Source of the DNA: Candidatus Accumulibacter aalborgensis
Lineage (GTDB): Bacteria; Pseudomonadota; Gammaproteobacteria; Burkholderiales; Rhodocyclaceae
NCBI RefSeq assembly: GCF_900089955.1
Contig: NZ_FLQX01000121.1
Coordinates: forward strand, 1 to 58,059
Reading direction: 5' to 3'
DNA: 58,059 bases
The first letter of the stretch is position 1. The number at the start of each line of letters is the position of its first letter. Below the pieces are notes generated by a model. The model was not told the DNA's origin. It did not search any database and saw nothing but the letters and a program-made list of their open reading frames with translations. Both the position numbers and the translations under genes were made by a program. Shown piece after piece: positions 1 through 10,100 of this stretch.

Positions 1-178
1 ATCCTCGTGCGCCAACCTACGCCAGCAGCCGCCTTGCGTGGGTTTGAAATGAGAACTGCTGCCTCTGGCGCAGATCCTGCAAGGACGGCCCCGATTGCTG
101 TAGACTGGGTCGCCGCCACGAATCGCGACAGACGGACACTTCACCGCGCAGCACTTTCGCGCTTTTCTTCGCCGCCCC

Positions 179-1166
179 TTGGCCCGAGTCACCGATCAAC
201 ACCCGATCTTGAACTCGATCACAAAGACCGTCGTCCTGCACGACGTCGATAGCCGCATCCCGAATCTTGCGCTGCTGAAGCTCGGCACGTTCTATCGCCA
301 GCAAGGCTGGCGCGTCGTTCTCAGCCGGGCTCGCGATCGGGCGAAGCAGGCAGTGACGATCGACGCTGACCTTCACCTGGGCAGTGTGGTGTTTCGCACA
401 CCGTCTTCGGCGCGCGCCGTGGAAAAGCTCCGGGCACTCTACGGCGACCGGATCGAGTTTGGCGGTTCGGGTGTCGATCTGGCCAAGCGCCTGCCGCCGG
501 AAGTGGAGGCCTGTTTCCCGGACTACGGCCTCTACGATCACACGCTGTATGCCTTGGGTTTTCTGACGCGTGGCCGCACCAAGAGATGCCCTTTTTGCGT
601 CGTTCCGGAAAAGGAAGGTCGGCTGCAACGCCAGGCGGCTTCCTTCGATGACTTTGTACGGTTTTGACAGCCGGCTGAGCGAAGACTACGAGCGCTTTCT
701 CTTCATCCGGCAAAAAGGATACATTCCGTTCTTCCAGCAGTACTGGCTGATCGAAGGCGTCCCCAGCCGCCTTCCCGAGGACTATTTCGACATGGACCTC
801 AACGAAATGATCCGGCTGACCTTCTACTCGAACGGGCAGAACTGGGAGAAGTACCTGCTCTGGATCAACACGCTCTACTTCCAGCGCTACGGGAGGTATT
901 ACCGGCCGCTGTTCGAGATTCTCTATCGCTACAACCACAAGCATCGGCTCGAGTGGTTCAGGATGAATCCCGGTTTCGTGAGCGATGAGCTCTACCAGGA
1001 CCATCGCGACAGCGTTCCCGAACTGCGTGGAAAGCTGCAGCACGGTGTCGGCCTGCCGCCGCCGAGGGGCCTGGTCCAATGGCTGGCTCGCGAACAGCCC
1101 CTGAGCGCCCCTCCGACCGGGGACTGCCCGGTGCCCACCGAGCATCCGTTCTCCGGACAATTGTAG
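179..1166 (+). pseudogene. Broken B12-binding/radical SAM protein
   Basis: Two pieces of one radical SAM protein lie in different frames. The first (179-667) has an N-terminal segment like the cobalamin-binding half of B12-dependent radical SAM enzymes. It ends near the cluster motif, which reads RTKRCPFC; the expected first cysteine of CxxxCxxC is arginine (codon cgc, one change from tgc). The second (about 650-1166, another frame) carries the helical C-terminal part, starting around YGFDSRL. The middle of the SAM barrel is missing, so this is an internal deletion with a frame change plus loss of a cluster ligand. The only start near the 5' end is TTG with no clear ribosome site. The enzyme cannot be active. 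The family assignment rests on motif recognition, not on a search. Confidence 0.65.
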
Positions 1167-1369
1167 TCGAGCAGCCCGGCGCTGATCGGCTCGACGCTTC
1201 GGAACGGCATCAGCGCCCAAGTCCGCACCGCACTGGGCGACAGCCGTGCGTGATCGCGGGTCAAGAACGGTCTGGCCAGCGCGCCACGGCGTCTTGACAT
1301 CACGCATGTTCGGCCCAGGACCACAGGCGCTGAGCGGGGCGGGATTCGGATGACTTTTCAGGGGCCACT

Positions 1370-1395
1370 GGGGTCAAATTCGAGATTGACGCCCC
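1370..1395. repeat. GGGGTCAA inverted repeat in a gene-free stretch
   Basis: The stretch 1167-1445 contains no convincing gene. Within it, GGGGTCAA (1370-1377) faces TTGACGCCCC (1386-1395) across an 8-base loop, an imperfect hairpin. A similar GGGGTCA-core sequence recurs just after the large secreted gene (5965-6017), so the gene is bracketed by related short motifs. GGGGTCA-type motifs are common around REP-like elements in proteobacteria. No transposase is visible here. Confidence 0.35.
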
Positions 1396-1445
1396 TTGAT
1401 GGAGGCTCATATACTCTCGATGGTGCCGTTGGATTTCCTATCCTT

Positions 1446-4400
1446 ATGCAGATCCTGCTGTTGCTGACCTATCTCCGTGCGCGGCTGAGAGTGGTCCTCT
1501 GGGCCGTGTCGCTATTTCTTTGCACTGCGGGGACGGCTAACGCGCAACTCGCCGCGAGCGGGTCCACGCTCACAGCCACCACACCGAACCTCGCCGCCAC
1601 GTTTACCGGGGCTGACCTCGTCGGGCTCGCCAACCGCGTAACTGGCGAATCGTATCTGCGCTTTCCGACCGGCGGTGAGCTGGCGACCGTCACCCCGATG
1701 AACGGTGGCAGATCGCTGCCCCTGGCGGCATGGACGCTCGGCGCCGACCCCGGAACCGGCCAGCCGCGCGCTGTGCTGACCACGTCGGAAGGGGGACGTA
1801 CGCTGACCCTCGGCGTGAAGATCGACGCGGCTACCGGCGAGATCGTGCTGCGCCTGGCGGCATCGGTGTCCGCACCAGGGCTGCGCGGCGCGTCGTGGGG
1901 TCTGGCTGGGCTGGATCTCTCACAGGGCCGGCTGATCCTGCCCGTCGACACGGGCCGGGTTTTCAGCAGTGCCCATCCAGGGGTTGGCTCGACCTACGAG
2001 TACCCTTTCGCATGGCAGGCGCAGATGGCTGTCTACGAAGGCGCGGCCGGGAGCTTGCTGTTGTACTCGACGGATCAGACGTATGCGTGCAAACAGTTGC
2101 ACCTGGCGACCCGCGGGCGCACGACGATCGACGTATCCGTCACGACCGAGGCAGTCGCGCCGTTCCACCTCCGTGCCGACAGTCGAGTGGCGTCTGAGAG
2201 CGTTCACCGGCGACTGGCGCGCAGCCGCCACGCCCTACAAGGCCTGGCTCACCGCCACTCGCCCGCCGGTGTCGAACGCATCGCGGCCGTGGGTGGCCAA
2301 CATCCGCGCGGTTGTGCGCACCGTGCCGGACGCGTCGCTGCTGGCGCCGCTGGCGCAGCAGTTCGTGCCAGAGCAGACGCTGTTGTACCTCCACGACTGG
2401 CGGCAGAACGGCTACGACGAGAACTATCCCGACTACACGCCGCGCGCCGCCGTCGCCAGCTACGTGAGCGCTGCCCACGCACTTGGGTTCCGTGTGATGT
2501 TGCACACCGACTTCATTGGCGTCACGCCCTCCAACCCCGACTACCCCGGCGTCCAGGCATTTCACGTCAAGACGCCGGACAAGCTCGCGCCCACGGGCTG
2601 GCTGTGGTCGTCGCCGCCGTCGACGCCGCAGCGATTCGCCTACATCAGTCCCGCGTCCGCAGACTTTCGGAGTCTCTTCATCGCCCGCGTCGGCGCGGCG
2701 GTGAGCGCCGTCGGGCCCGATGCGCTGCACCTCGACATCTCGGCACCTGAGTTCAACGACGGCAACGGGCTCATCGAGGGCAAGACCTTTGCCCAGGGAT
2801 CCGCGGCCCTGCACGAAGATTTGACCACGGCGTTCCCGTCGCTTGCGCTCGGCGGAGAAGGCGAAAACGACATCCTCTACCGCTATCACGCGTTCGCGCA
2901 GGAGTGGGCGCTCAACGGCGACGCGCCCGGGCATCCCATCAATGCGTTCATCTTCGGTCCAACGGTGCGCTACTACGGGCACTTGAGTCAGCCGTCCGCA
3001 CAGGATCCCTCCCTCAAGGGCGTGCTGCTGCAGCTCGAGCGGCGGGCGATCGCGCCGGCGATGATCGTGACGAGCGCGAGCGATCTCGACATGACCAACG
3101 TGGACAACGCGCGGCTGGTGAACATCGTCAAGTCGTGGCAGACGAACGCGTTCGTCCCGGACTGGACTGGCGATTGGACGGGGGCCGCGATCCGCTACAC
3201 CGGCCTCGGCGGCACCTCGGCAGACTTCACCGAGACGCAGGGCCTCTCGACGTTGACCGCGCTCGGGGCACCCTGCTCCGCATCGCCCATGATGGGAGCC
3301 AGCTCACGACATCGGGGTTCACGTTCGGCTGGCCGGCGTTCGACGCGACGTCGCTGTTCGGGCTCGAGCGACTGGCGATGTACTTCGTGGACGCGTTGAC
3401 GAGACCGACGACCACGCATGCCACGGTCCTGCCGCCGAACGTGCGCCTCGGGCCGGGGTCGTTCTCCGGCAGCCGGTTCGCGCGCGTCGACGTGGTCGAT
3501 GACGCGCCCTCTGTCGACTTGGTGTCGCGGTTCGTCGAGGCGACGACGGGCGTGAGCTACGCCGGCCAGGACGTTCCGCTCGGCAACGGTGCAGTGGCCT
3601 ATCCATCTGGCATCGTCGCCGGCGATGTCAACAAGGGCGGGCTCTTCCTTCATCCTCCCGACCAGGGCCAGGTCGGCGGCGAGACCTTCGCCGAATACTC
3701 GGTGCTGATCCCTGCTGCCGGGCAGCTGCGGTTTTCGGTCGGCGTGGCCGACGATGCGACCTGCACGGACGGCGTGACGTTCCGCGTGACAGTAAACGGC
3801 TCGGAACAGTGGAGAGAGCATGTGCTTCGAACCGGGTGGCAGGCGAGAGCGGTGAGCCTCGCCGGGTTTTCGGGGACGACCGTTGCGCTGAGGCTCATCA
3901 GCAACCCCGGACCGTGGTCGAACCCGAGCTGCGACTGGTCGCTCTGGAGCGACGTAGCGATCGGCGGCGTGCCCGCGAGTTCGACCTTGTCAGTTCCCCT
4001 CGCGCTTGTTCCGGGCGGCATGTTGGCTGGGTTCGACGGCCAGGGCTCGCCCACATTGACCTCCTCGTCAACTGTGCAGGTGGCGAACGTACCGGTGCCA
4101 GGCGGCTTCACTGTATTCACGAGCCCGGGGACAGCCGTAGCGAGCGGCGTGAACTTGGCGTCGCTGACGCTCGAGACGTGGAAGGCGAACCACTCCGACC
4201 TTCTGCAGCCGGGCCCGGTCTTCAATGACGGCACCGTCGGGTCAGTGACCTCTGGAGGCATGTTCAAAAGTTCCGCGATCTTCGCGCATCCGCCCGATGG
4301 CGGCCGGACCGCGCTCACGTGGGTCCTGAGGCTCCCGTCCAGCCCGGCCCTTGCGCTCAACTGGGCCGGCGGCATTTCAGATGCGGCGACGAGCGAGGAC

Positions 4401-5957
4401 GGTGTCGACGCGTCGGTCCGGATCAATGGGGCGACCTACTGGACAGCGTCCGTGACCACGCCGGGTTGGCGTTCGGGGAGCATGGATCTCTCGCGCTGGG
4501 CCGGGAAGGACGTGCTCATCGAGCTCGTCAGCGACTCGCGTGCCCGGTTCATCTTCGACTGGTTCTACTGGGCCGACTTGACGCTCACGCCGAGTGGCGC
4601 ATCGTGCACGTACGGCCTCCCCTCGGGCTCGAGCGTCGGTGCGGGCGGCGGGACGTTATCGATCGACGTGAAGACGGTGGCCACATGTTCCTGGAACGCC
4701 GTGAGCGACGCGGCGTGGGCGCTGGTCACCAACGGAACCGGTCTTGGGACCGGCATCGCGGCCGTCACCTTGCAGACCAACCCAGGGCGCGCGCGCACCA
4801 CGGTCATCAGGATAGCCGGCCAGGGCTACACGATCACTCAAGCGGCCAACCCCAACGCCGTGCCCACGACGGTGGACGACAAATACGTGACGGCCACCGG
4901 CGTCGCGCTCATGGTTGCCGCGCCTGGCGTGCTGCAGAACGACGCTGCCAATCAGGGCGGACCGATGACCGCACGGCTCGTGGACGTGCCCACGCACGGC
5001 GTCGCGGTGCTCGATCCGGATGGACGGTTCGTCTACACGCCGGCGGCCGGGTTCGCTGGCGTCGACGCGTTCACGTACCGCGCGGCGAGCGCGGGTGGCG
5101 ACGGCAACGTGGCTACCGTGCGCATCACGGTGACCGATACGACCACGCCCATGGCGCCGACCGGTCTTGTCGCGTCGTCGATTGTCGGCAACCTCGTGAC
5201 GCTTCGCTTCACGCCGCCGGCGGTGGGCGCGGTGCCGACCGGCTACGTCGTCGAAGGGGGGCTCAATCCGGGAGAGGTGCTGGGCAGCATCGCTCGTGGC
5301 GCCGCGCCAGAGCAGACGTTCACCGCGCCGACCGGAGTGTTCTACGTGCGCGTGCACACGCTCGCGGGCGCCGCGCGCAGCGGGCCATCGAACGAGATCC
5401 GCATCTACGTGAACGTCCCCACCGCCGCCTCTCCGCCGACGGCGTTGACCGGAATGGCGAACGGCGCGTTCCTCGCGCTCGCGTGGCGCAACACGTTTGG
5501 CGGCGGCACGCCGGCGTCGGTGACCCTCGACGTCTCGGGCGCGTACAATGGATCGTTCGTGCTCGGCCCTGTGGAGACATTCACTTTCAGTGAAGTCCCG
5601 AGCGGCAGCTACACCTTCAGAGTGCGCGTGATCAGTCCGACAGGAACGAGTGCGCCGTCAAGCGCCGTAACGCTCGCGTTTCCGGCAGCATGCTCCGGGC
5701 CGCCGCAGGCGCCGACCGCGTTTCTCGCCTACCGCGTCGGGAGCAGCGTGGTCTTGAGCTGGGATCCTCCGGCGGGCGGACCCGCGCCGACGGGCTATGT
5801 CGTGGCGGTGAGCGGTGCATTCGCGGGAACGATTCCCGTTGGCGGGCGCGCGATCAGCGGCGTGGTGGCGCCAGGGACCTACCGGCTGAGCGTGGCCGGG
5901 ACCAACCCCTGCGGGACTGGCGCGGCGACGGCAGCGCAAACGGTGGTCGTGCCCTGA
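1446..5957 (+). pseudogene. Large secreted glycosidase-like multidomain protein, split by two frame changes
   Basis: One long protein is readable across three frames: 1446 to about 2180, about 2180 to 3270, and about 3270 to 5957. The first ATG chosen (1446) gives a signal peptide with a hydrophobic core and cleavage after TANA. The N-terminal 600 or so residues resemble a DUF6259-type glycoside-hydrolase barrel (YLHDWRQNGYDENY, HTDFIG). Then follow two related jelly-roll, carbohydrate-binding-like domains (about 3517-3970 and 4140-4590, both with cues such as HPPD, ISDAAT or VADDAT, and W-x-D), a BACON-like domain (4590-4850), a cadherin/Ig-like domain (4870-5140) and three fibronectin-type repeats (5145-5955). 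The first shift is +1; the second is -1, beside GGGG near 3270. Both could be assembly errors or real decay. The product would be an extracellular polysaccharide-degrading enzyme. The domain set is unlike its neighbours and suggests acquisition by transfer. Confidence 0.65.
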
Positions 5958-5964
5958 TGAGCGT

Positions 5965-6017
5965 TGCACGCGGCGGGGTCATGCACGCGGCGGGGTCACA
6001 TGCACGCGGCGGGGTCA
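5965..6017. repeat. Three tandem copies of a 17-bp GC-rich unit
   Basis: The unit TGCACGCGGCGGGGTCA occurs at 5965-5981, 5982-5998 and 6001-6017, the last separated by CA. It starts 8 bases after the stop of the large secreted gene and is followed by GATCTTTCC. The last bases, GGGGTCA, match the motif at 1370. No function is apparent; it may be a remnant of a REP-like or transposition-associated end. Confidence 0.8.
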
Positions 6018-6137
6018 GATCTTTCCTTTTGTCTCGGTGCGCGTGTTGCCAGTGATTGCACCCTCTTCGAGGCCATGGGAAACAGACCCTACAATGTGTT
6101 CGCCCGCAACTAATTGACGCTCCGCCTCGCCGACGAG

Positions 6138-6353
6138 TCACGCGGCGACTTCCATATATTCAACAACACTTGAGGGTTGCGGAATTGGAGCCCCGTCTGC
6201 ACGAAGCCCATCGATGTGAAATGCAATGGCATCGCGAATTTCACCTTCGACTTCCTGGAAAGTGTCCCCGGTTGCCACGCATCCGGGAAGGTCGGGGACG
6301 TAGGCAGAATAGTTGCCTTCAGCTCTCTCGATCACTATTGCGTAGCGCATCAA
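6138..6353 (-). CDS. hicB: HicB-type antitoxin
   Basis: This 71-residue protein has the HicB partial RNase H-like fold signature: an N-terminal strand (RYAIVIERAEGNYSAYVPDLPG), then CVATGDT, and a helix beginning EVEGEIRDAI. HicB binds HicA, blocks its RNase activity, and usually represses the pair. This copy is short and has no C-terminal DNA-binding extension, as in the small HicB subgroup. It lies 4 bases downstream of hicA on the same strand, in the usual toxin-first order. The pair sits in a degenerate flank among repeats, the kind of place where mobile toxin-antitoxin modules are found. Confidence 0.88.
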   Translation of the reverse strand: MMRYAIVIERAEGNYSAYVPDLPGCVATGDTFQEVEGEIRDAIAFHIDGLRADGAPIPQPSSVVEYMEVAA

Positions 6354-6357
6354 ATCC

Positions 6358-6546
6358 TCACTTTCTCAATCCCGCCTGCTTCAGGATGCTGCCCAACGTG
6401 CCGGGCGCAAGATCATCACTCGGCTTTCCGGCAACGGTCACCCGGCCAGGCTTTGCAGAGTGCCTGAACTGGCGGTGGCTACCACGCGCAGCGACGAGAA
6501 ACCACCCATCCTCCGCGAGCAACCTGAGGATCTCGCTGACTTTCAT
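6358..6546 (-). CDS. hicA: HicA-type mRNA interferase toxin
   Basis: This 62-residue protein is a typical HicA: a small double-stranded-RNA-binding fold with GSHRQFRH carrying the catalytic histidine, followed by VTVAGKPSDDLAPGTL and a C-terminal helix (ILKQAGL). HicA cleaves mRNA when freed from HicB. The start at 6546 (MKVSEILRLL) was chosen because the upstream in-frame stretch has no family similarity and the length matches HicA (about 60 residues). It is the first gene of a two-gene unit with hicB, whose start follows closely. Confidence 0.9.
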   Translation of the reverse strand: MKVSEILRLLAEDGWFLVAARGSHRQFRHSAKPGRVTVAGKPSDDLAPGTLGSILKQAGLRK

Positions 6547-6608
6547 TGGCCAAGAATAGCAGGCAAGGGGTAATTCACCAAGTCCACGCAACAGGGGCAA
6601 CAGCGGCA

Positions 6609-6781
6609 TTATCCTAAAAACCTCTGTTGGCGGGGGGAAATCCCGTTCATGCTTCGACAGGCTCAGCACGAACGGGATTTTTTCGGCTCACCCAACGGGT
6701 GAGCTTCCGTTCGCCCTGAGCAGCCCGCGCAGCGGGCGTGTCGAAGGGCTCTCGTGTCATCAACAGAGGTTTCTAGGATTA
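6609..6781. mobile_element. MITE-like element of 173 bp with 21-bp terminal inverted repeats
   Basis: The left end (6609-6629) and the reverse complement of the right end (6761-6781) match at 19 of 21 positions, with the shared core AACCTCTGTTG. The interior has a second inverted repeat (CCCGTTC to GAACGGG) around a GCTTCGACAGGCTCAGCAC core, a well-known dispersed repeat type in proteobacterial genomes. It contains no coding sequence. It has the layout of a non-autonomous element or compound REP. No clear target-site duplication was seen. Confidence 0.7.
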
Positions 6782-6856
6782 TGGTGCAGCCACTCCCTGC
6801 ACCAGACTGTCGGTTCGGCAAAAATGCGCTTGTTTTCGACGAACCGGAGCATTTTC

Positions 6857-7180
6857 ATGGCAGAGAGCCACGTGGTAACAGCCCTGGTGATCAAACGTTC
6901 CGAGATGGCCGGGCTGACCGAGCATCACAGGAAGGAAATGAGGCGACTGGCGGCTGATCTGGCCCACCTCGACGCGACCCTTAAGCTGTTTTGCCCGGAA
7001 CTCGACCTGCGGACGATCCACGCCAAGGAACTTCGGACGCACAGCCGCTTCTTCCGGCAGGGAGAATGCCAGCGCATGGTTCTGGACATCTTGAAGGTGA
7101 GCGTCTTCCTGCCCCGGCGTCGCAGGACTCCACCTCCGCCTCGGTGTGCGTCCCAGTGGGCTGGGGTGGCTGCTCCATGA
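6857..7180 (+). CDS. Small conserved protein with a replaced or truncated C-terminus
   Basis: From the ATG at 6857 the first 80 or so residues look like a real protein: a helical segment with HHRKEMRRLAADL, then HLDATLKLFCPELDLRTI and RFFRQGECQRMVLDIL. Similar small proteins occur near recombinases and transposases in proteobacteria, but I cannot name the family with confidence. After about residue 82 the sequence becomes Arg/Pro-rich (RRRRTPPPP) and has no protein-like character, so the native C-terminus was probably lost. It ends 15 bases from the convergent end of the giant eCIS gene and may mark the edge of an inserted block. Confidence 0.45.
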   Translation: MAESHVVTALVIKRSEMAGLTEHHRKEMRRLAADLAHLDATLKLFCPELDLRTIHAKELRTHSRFFRQGECQRMVLDILKVSVFLPRRRRTPPPPRCASQWAGVAAP

Positions 7181-7195
7181 TGCCGCGAATTTGCG

Positions 7196-10100
7196 CTAGG
7201 GCACGAGAGTGATGTAGCGCTTGGCGACAAAGCCCGTGCTGCGGGGCTGCTCTATCACATACCAAGTGCCGAATTCGCCGATGACCAGTACCGGCGTAGC
7301 GCTAGGCAGATGGGCAAAGATGTTGGCGTTGGTCGCGGTCGTCGGTCGGCTGCGGACCATCAGGTCGTCGCGCGCTGTGGCCACGACGCCGTTGCGGCGC
7401 AAGGGCGTAACCGCGAAGTCGTTTTCGTCGGGTACGTCGGCGCGGCCGAGGTTGATGTTGGCGTTGGCTGGGCGCGTCGGGTCGGGGGCCCCGGCGACCG
7501 GCCGGCCGATGGCAGCGAGGATCTCTTCCTCCGATCCGCCGGCGAGCGGACCGAGAGCGGCGAGAACTCCTGCCGCCGCGGGAAACGTCGGTCCGGCACC
7601 CAGCAAGCCGCGCAGGAAAGCGATGTGGGCCGGCAGTGGCGAGGGCGGCGGTGAGAGCACAGGGGCATGGCGGGCGGCGAGCAGGGCCAGCTTGAGTTGT
7701 GCGGCCGCCGGCGGCAGCGCCAGCAGGTCCGGCACCTGCGGCATGACGAGATTCATGTCCAGGTCGGCTGCGGCGAGTGCGCAACTGCCGTAACGGGCGA
7801 GCTCGGTCATGAACTGGCCGCGGCGCGCGTGGTTATATTGCATCCAGACCTGCTCGAGCGTGATCGCCACCCGCATGTTCGCCGTGCTGGTCGGATCGGC
7901 AGTGACACGGGTGAAGAACTGATTGACCTGGGCGACGTTGCCGGCGATCACCGCCAGGGAATTGTTGATCTGCGCCGGCGTCGTGTGGTTGACCATGTAG
8001 AGCAGGAATACGTGGTCGGCAACTTCGCCCAGTTGGCGAATGGCATCGCCACTACCCCAGTAATGGTTGGCTGCCAGATCGTAGAGCGGCTGGATGATGC
8101 TTTCGCGCCAGGTGTCGGTCGCCGCTGCGGCGACGTGCGTCGATCGGCCGGCGCCGATACGGCGCAGCATGGCGTCACGACAATCGTGCGTGCCGGCGAC
8201 CTGGTCGGCAGCCCAGCACTCGAGCACGGCGCGCATGCAACCGGCGGGTTCGCTGCCGAATTCGACGTAAACCAGTTTGCTGGCTACCAGATCGGGGTCG
8301 CCGGGTACGCCCAGACCGATGTCGAGCGACCCCGGCGTCTTGAACGTGGTCTCCGATGGGGCGAAGGAAGCGTCGGCACCGAGGACCGTGGCGCCGGCAC
8401 CGGCGATGCCGGCGACAACATCGCGCAGGCTCGGATCGGCGGCGATGGCCGCATTGACGTCGGCGGCGGCATCGGCCGGCGAGGCGCGCAGCGCCGAGGC
8501 AACATGATGCGAGTCGGTCAGGCAGGCGTCGAGAACGATCCTGCGCTGGGCCGGACTGCTGCTCATCAGTCGCGTCAGTTCGGTCATCAGGCCGGTGGTG
8601 TTGGCGCCACTGGTACCGCTGGTCCCCAGGGCATCGACCGTTACCGCGGCATTGGCGCTGCCGGCCAGGTTGAGCACCGTCGAGTTGCCGTGGCCGCCGA
8701 CCATGGCCTGGTAGATCTCGCCGTTGATGCCATAGCGAGCGGCAACCGGCGCCAGTTGCGCTTGGTAATCGCCGACGCTGGCATGGCCTTCGATGACGAT
8801 GCTCAGGATGTCGCTACTGGTGACCATGGCTTCCAGGCCGGCATTGCGGTGGAAGGCGTGATTGTCGTCGATGGCCGGATAGAGGACGACCGTCAGGGGA
8901 CGCTGGAACCAGCTCCATTGCTGCTTCCATTGCGGGAAGGCTTCATTGCTGACCAGTCCGTCGAGCGTGTTCCTGGTGAAGTGGTGGTAGGTCTGCGCGT
9001 AGTTGATGCGCCCGTGGTAGCTTTGTGGCAGGACACCTTCACCGCGCAGCGCGAGGTAGGAATCGACTTCGCTGCCGTCGTTGGCCGACAACACCGGCTT
9101 GCAGGTCGTCAGATAGCCGATGAAGTTGGCCAGTTCCGGCGTTGCGGGGTCGACCAGTTTTTCGAACGGAGCTTTGGCCGCCGCCGGGTCCGGTGGTGCG
9201 CGCATGACGAGCGACAGATTGGCGGCCGGCCAGGCGGCCTCCAGAGTGGTCAGGTCGCGCCCCCAGCTTTCGGCCTTGTTGATGTCGCTGGTCGAGCGCA
9301 GCCACGCTGTGTTGCGCGTCGCCGCGCCCTCGGCATATTTTTCCAGCGGCGCATAGATGCCGGGAATCCCCTTGGTGATCACCTCGCCAACCTTCAGTTC
9401 CCCCGCGCCGGCCAGAACGTTGGGGCGCTCGGCAAAGCGATCGATTTCCCTGAAGGCCGCCAGCGCGGGCCCGTCGGCCTGCAAGTCGGGGCTGGTCGCC
9501 CAGTCGAGTTGCGTCTCGGTGAGCAGCGAAAAGCCCGACAGGGTCATCGCCCGGATGCTCGCCGGCGTCTCGGAGGTTTGTGCGCTGGTGCGAGTCACCG
9601 CCGGCCAGCGCGCAATGTCGGTCAGGCCGTCACGCAACTGCAGTACGTGGGTCAGCTCATGCGCCAGTAGTGACCTGCCTTCAGGCCTGTCCGGCTGGAA
9701 TTCACCCTCCGCGAAAACGATGTGGATGTCGAAGGCGAAGGCGCGCGCCTGCAGCGATCTGGCGGTGTCGAAGGCGCCGGGGTTGGTATGGATGAACACC
9801 TGGCTCAGGTCTACGCCCATGGCCTGCTCGAATTCATTGCGAATGCGGTCGGGCAGGGGGACACCTTCGCCGATCCGTTCCAGGAGCTGGGCGCGGTCGA
9901 GTTGTTGCGCAGAGGAGCGGGGGTTTGGCGCGGCGCTACGCATGCCGGGGGCGGCAATGGCATCGCGGGGCGCCGGGGCACCGCTTGGGTTCGCATCGGC
10001 GGGCTCGGCAAGGGTGGTCGCGCCGGATTCGGGGCTGCGGCAGATACCCAGTTCTTCGTCATAATGGGTTTCGACGCGTTCTTCGCCTTTGCCCATGATG

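Noticed and set aside
7-252. Short plus-strand open frame at the window start
   Set aside because: Overlaps the radical SAM remnant, has no protein-like features, and is Arg-rich as expected of a GC-rich chance frame.
1079-1297. Small plus-strand frame after the radical SAM remnant
   Set aside because: Overlaps the remnant, no ribosome site, no motif.
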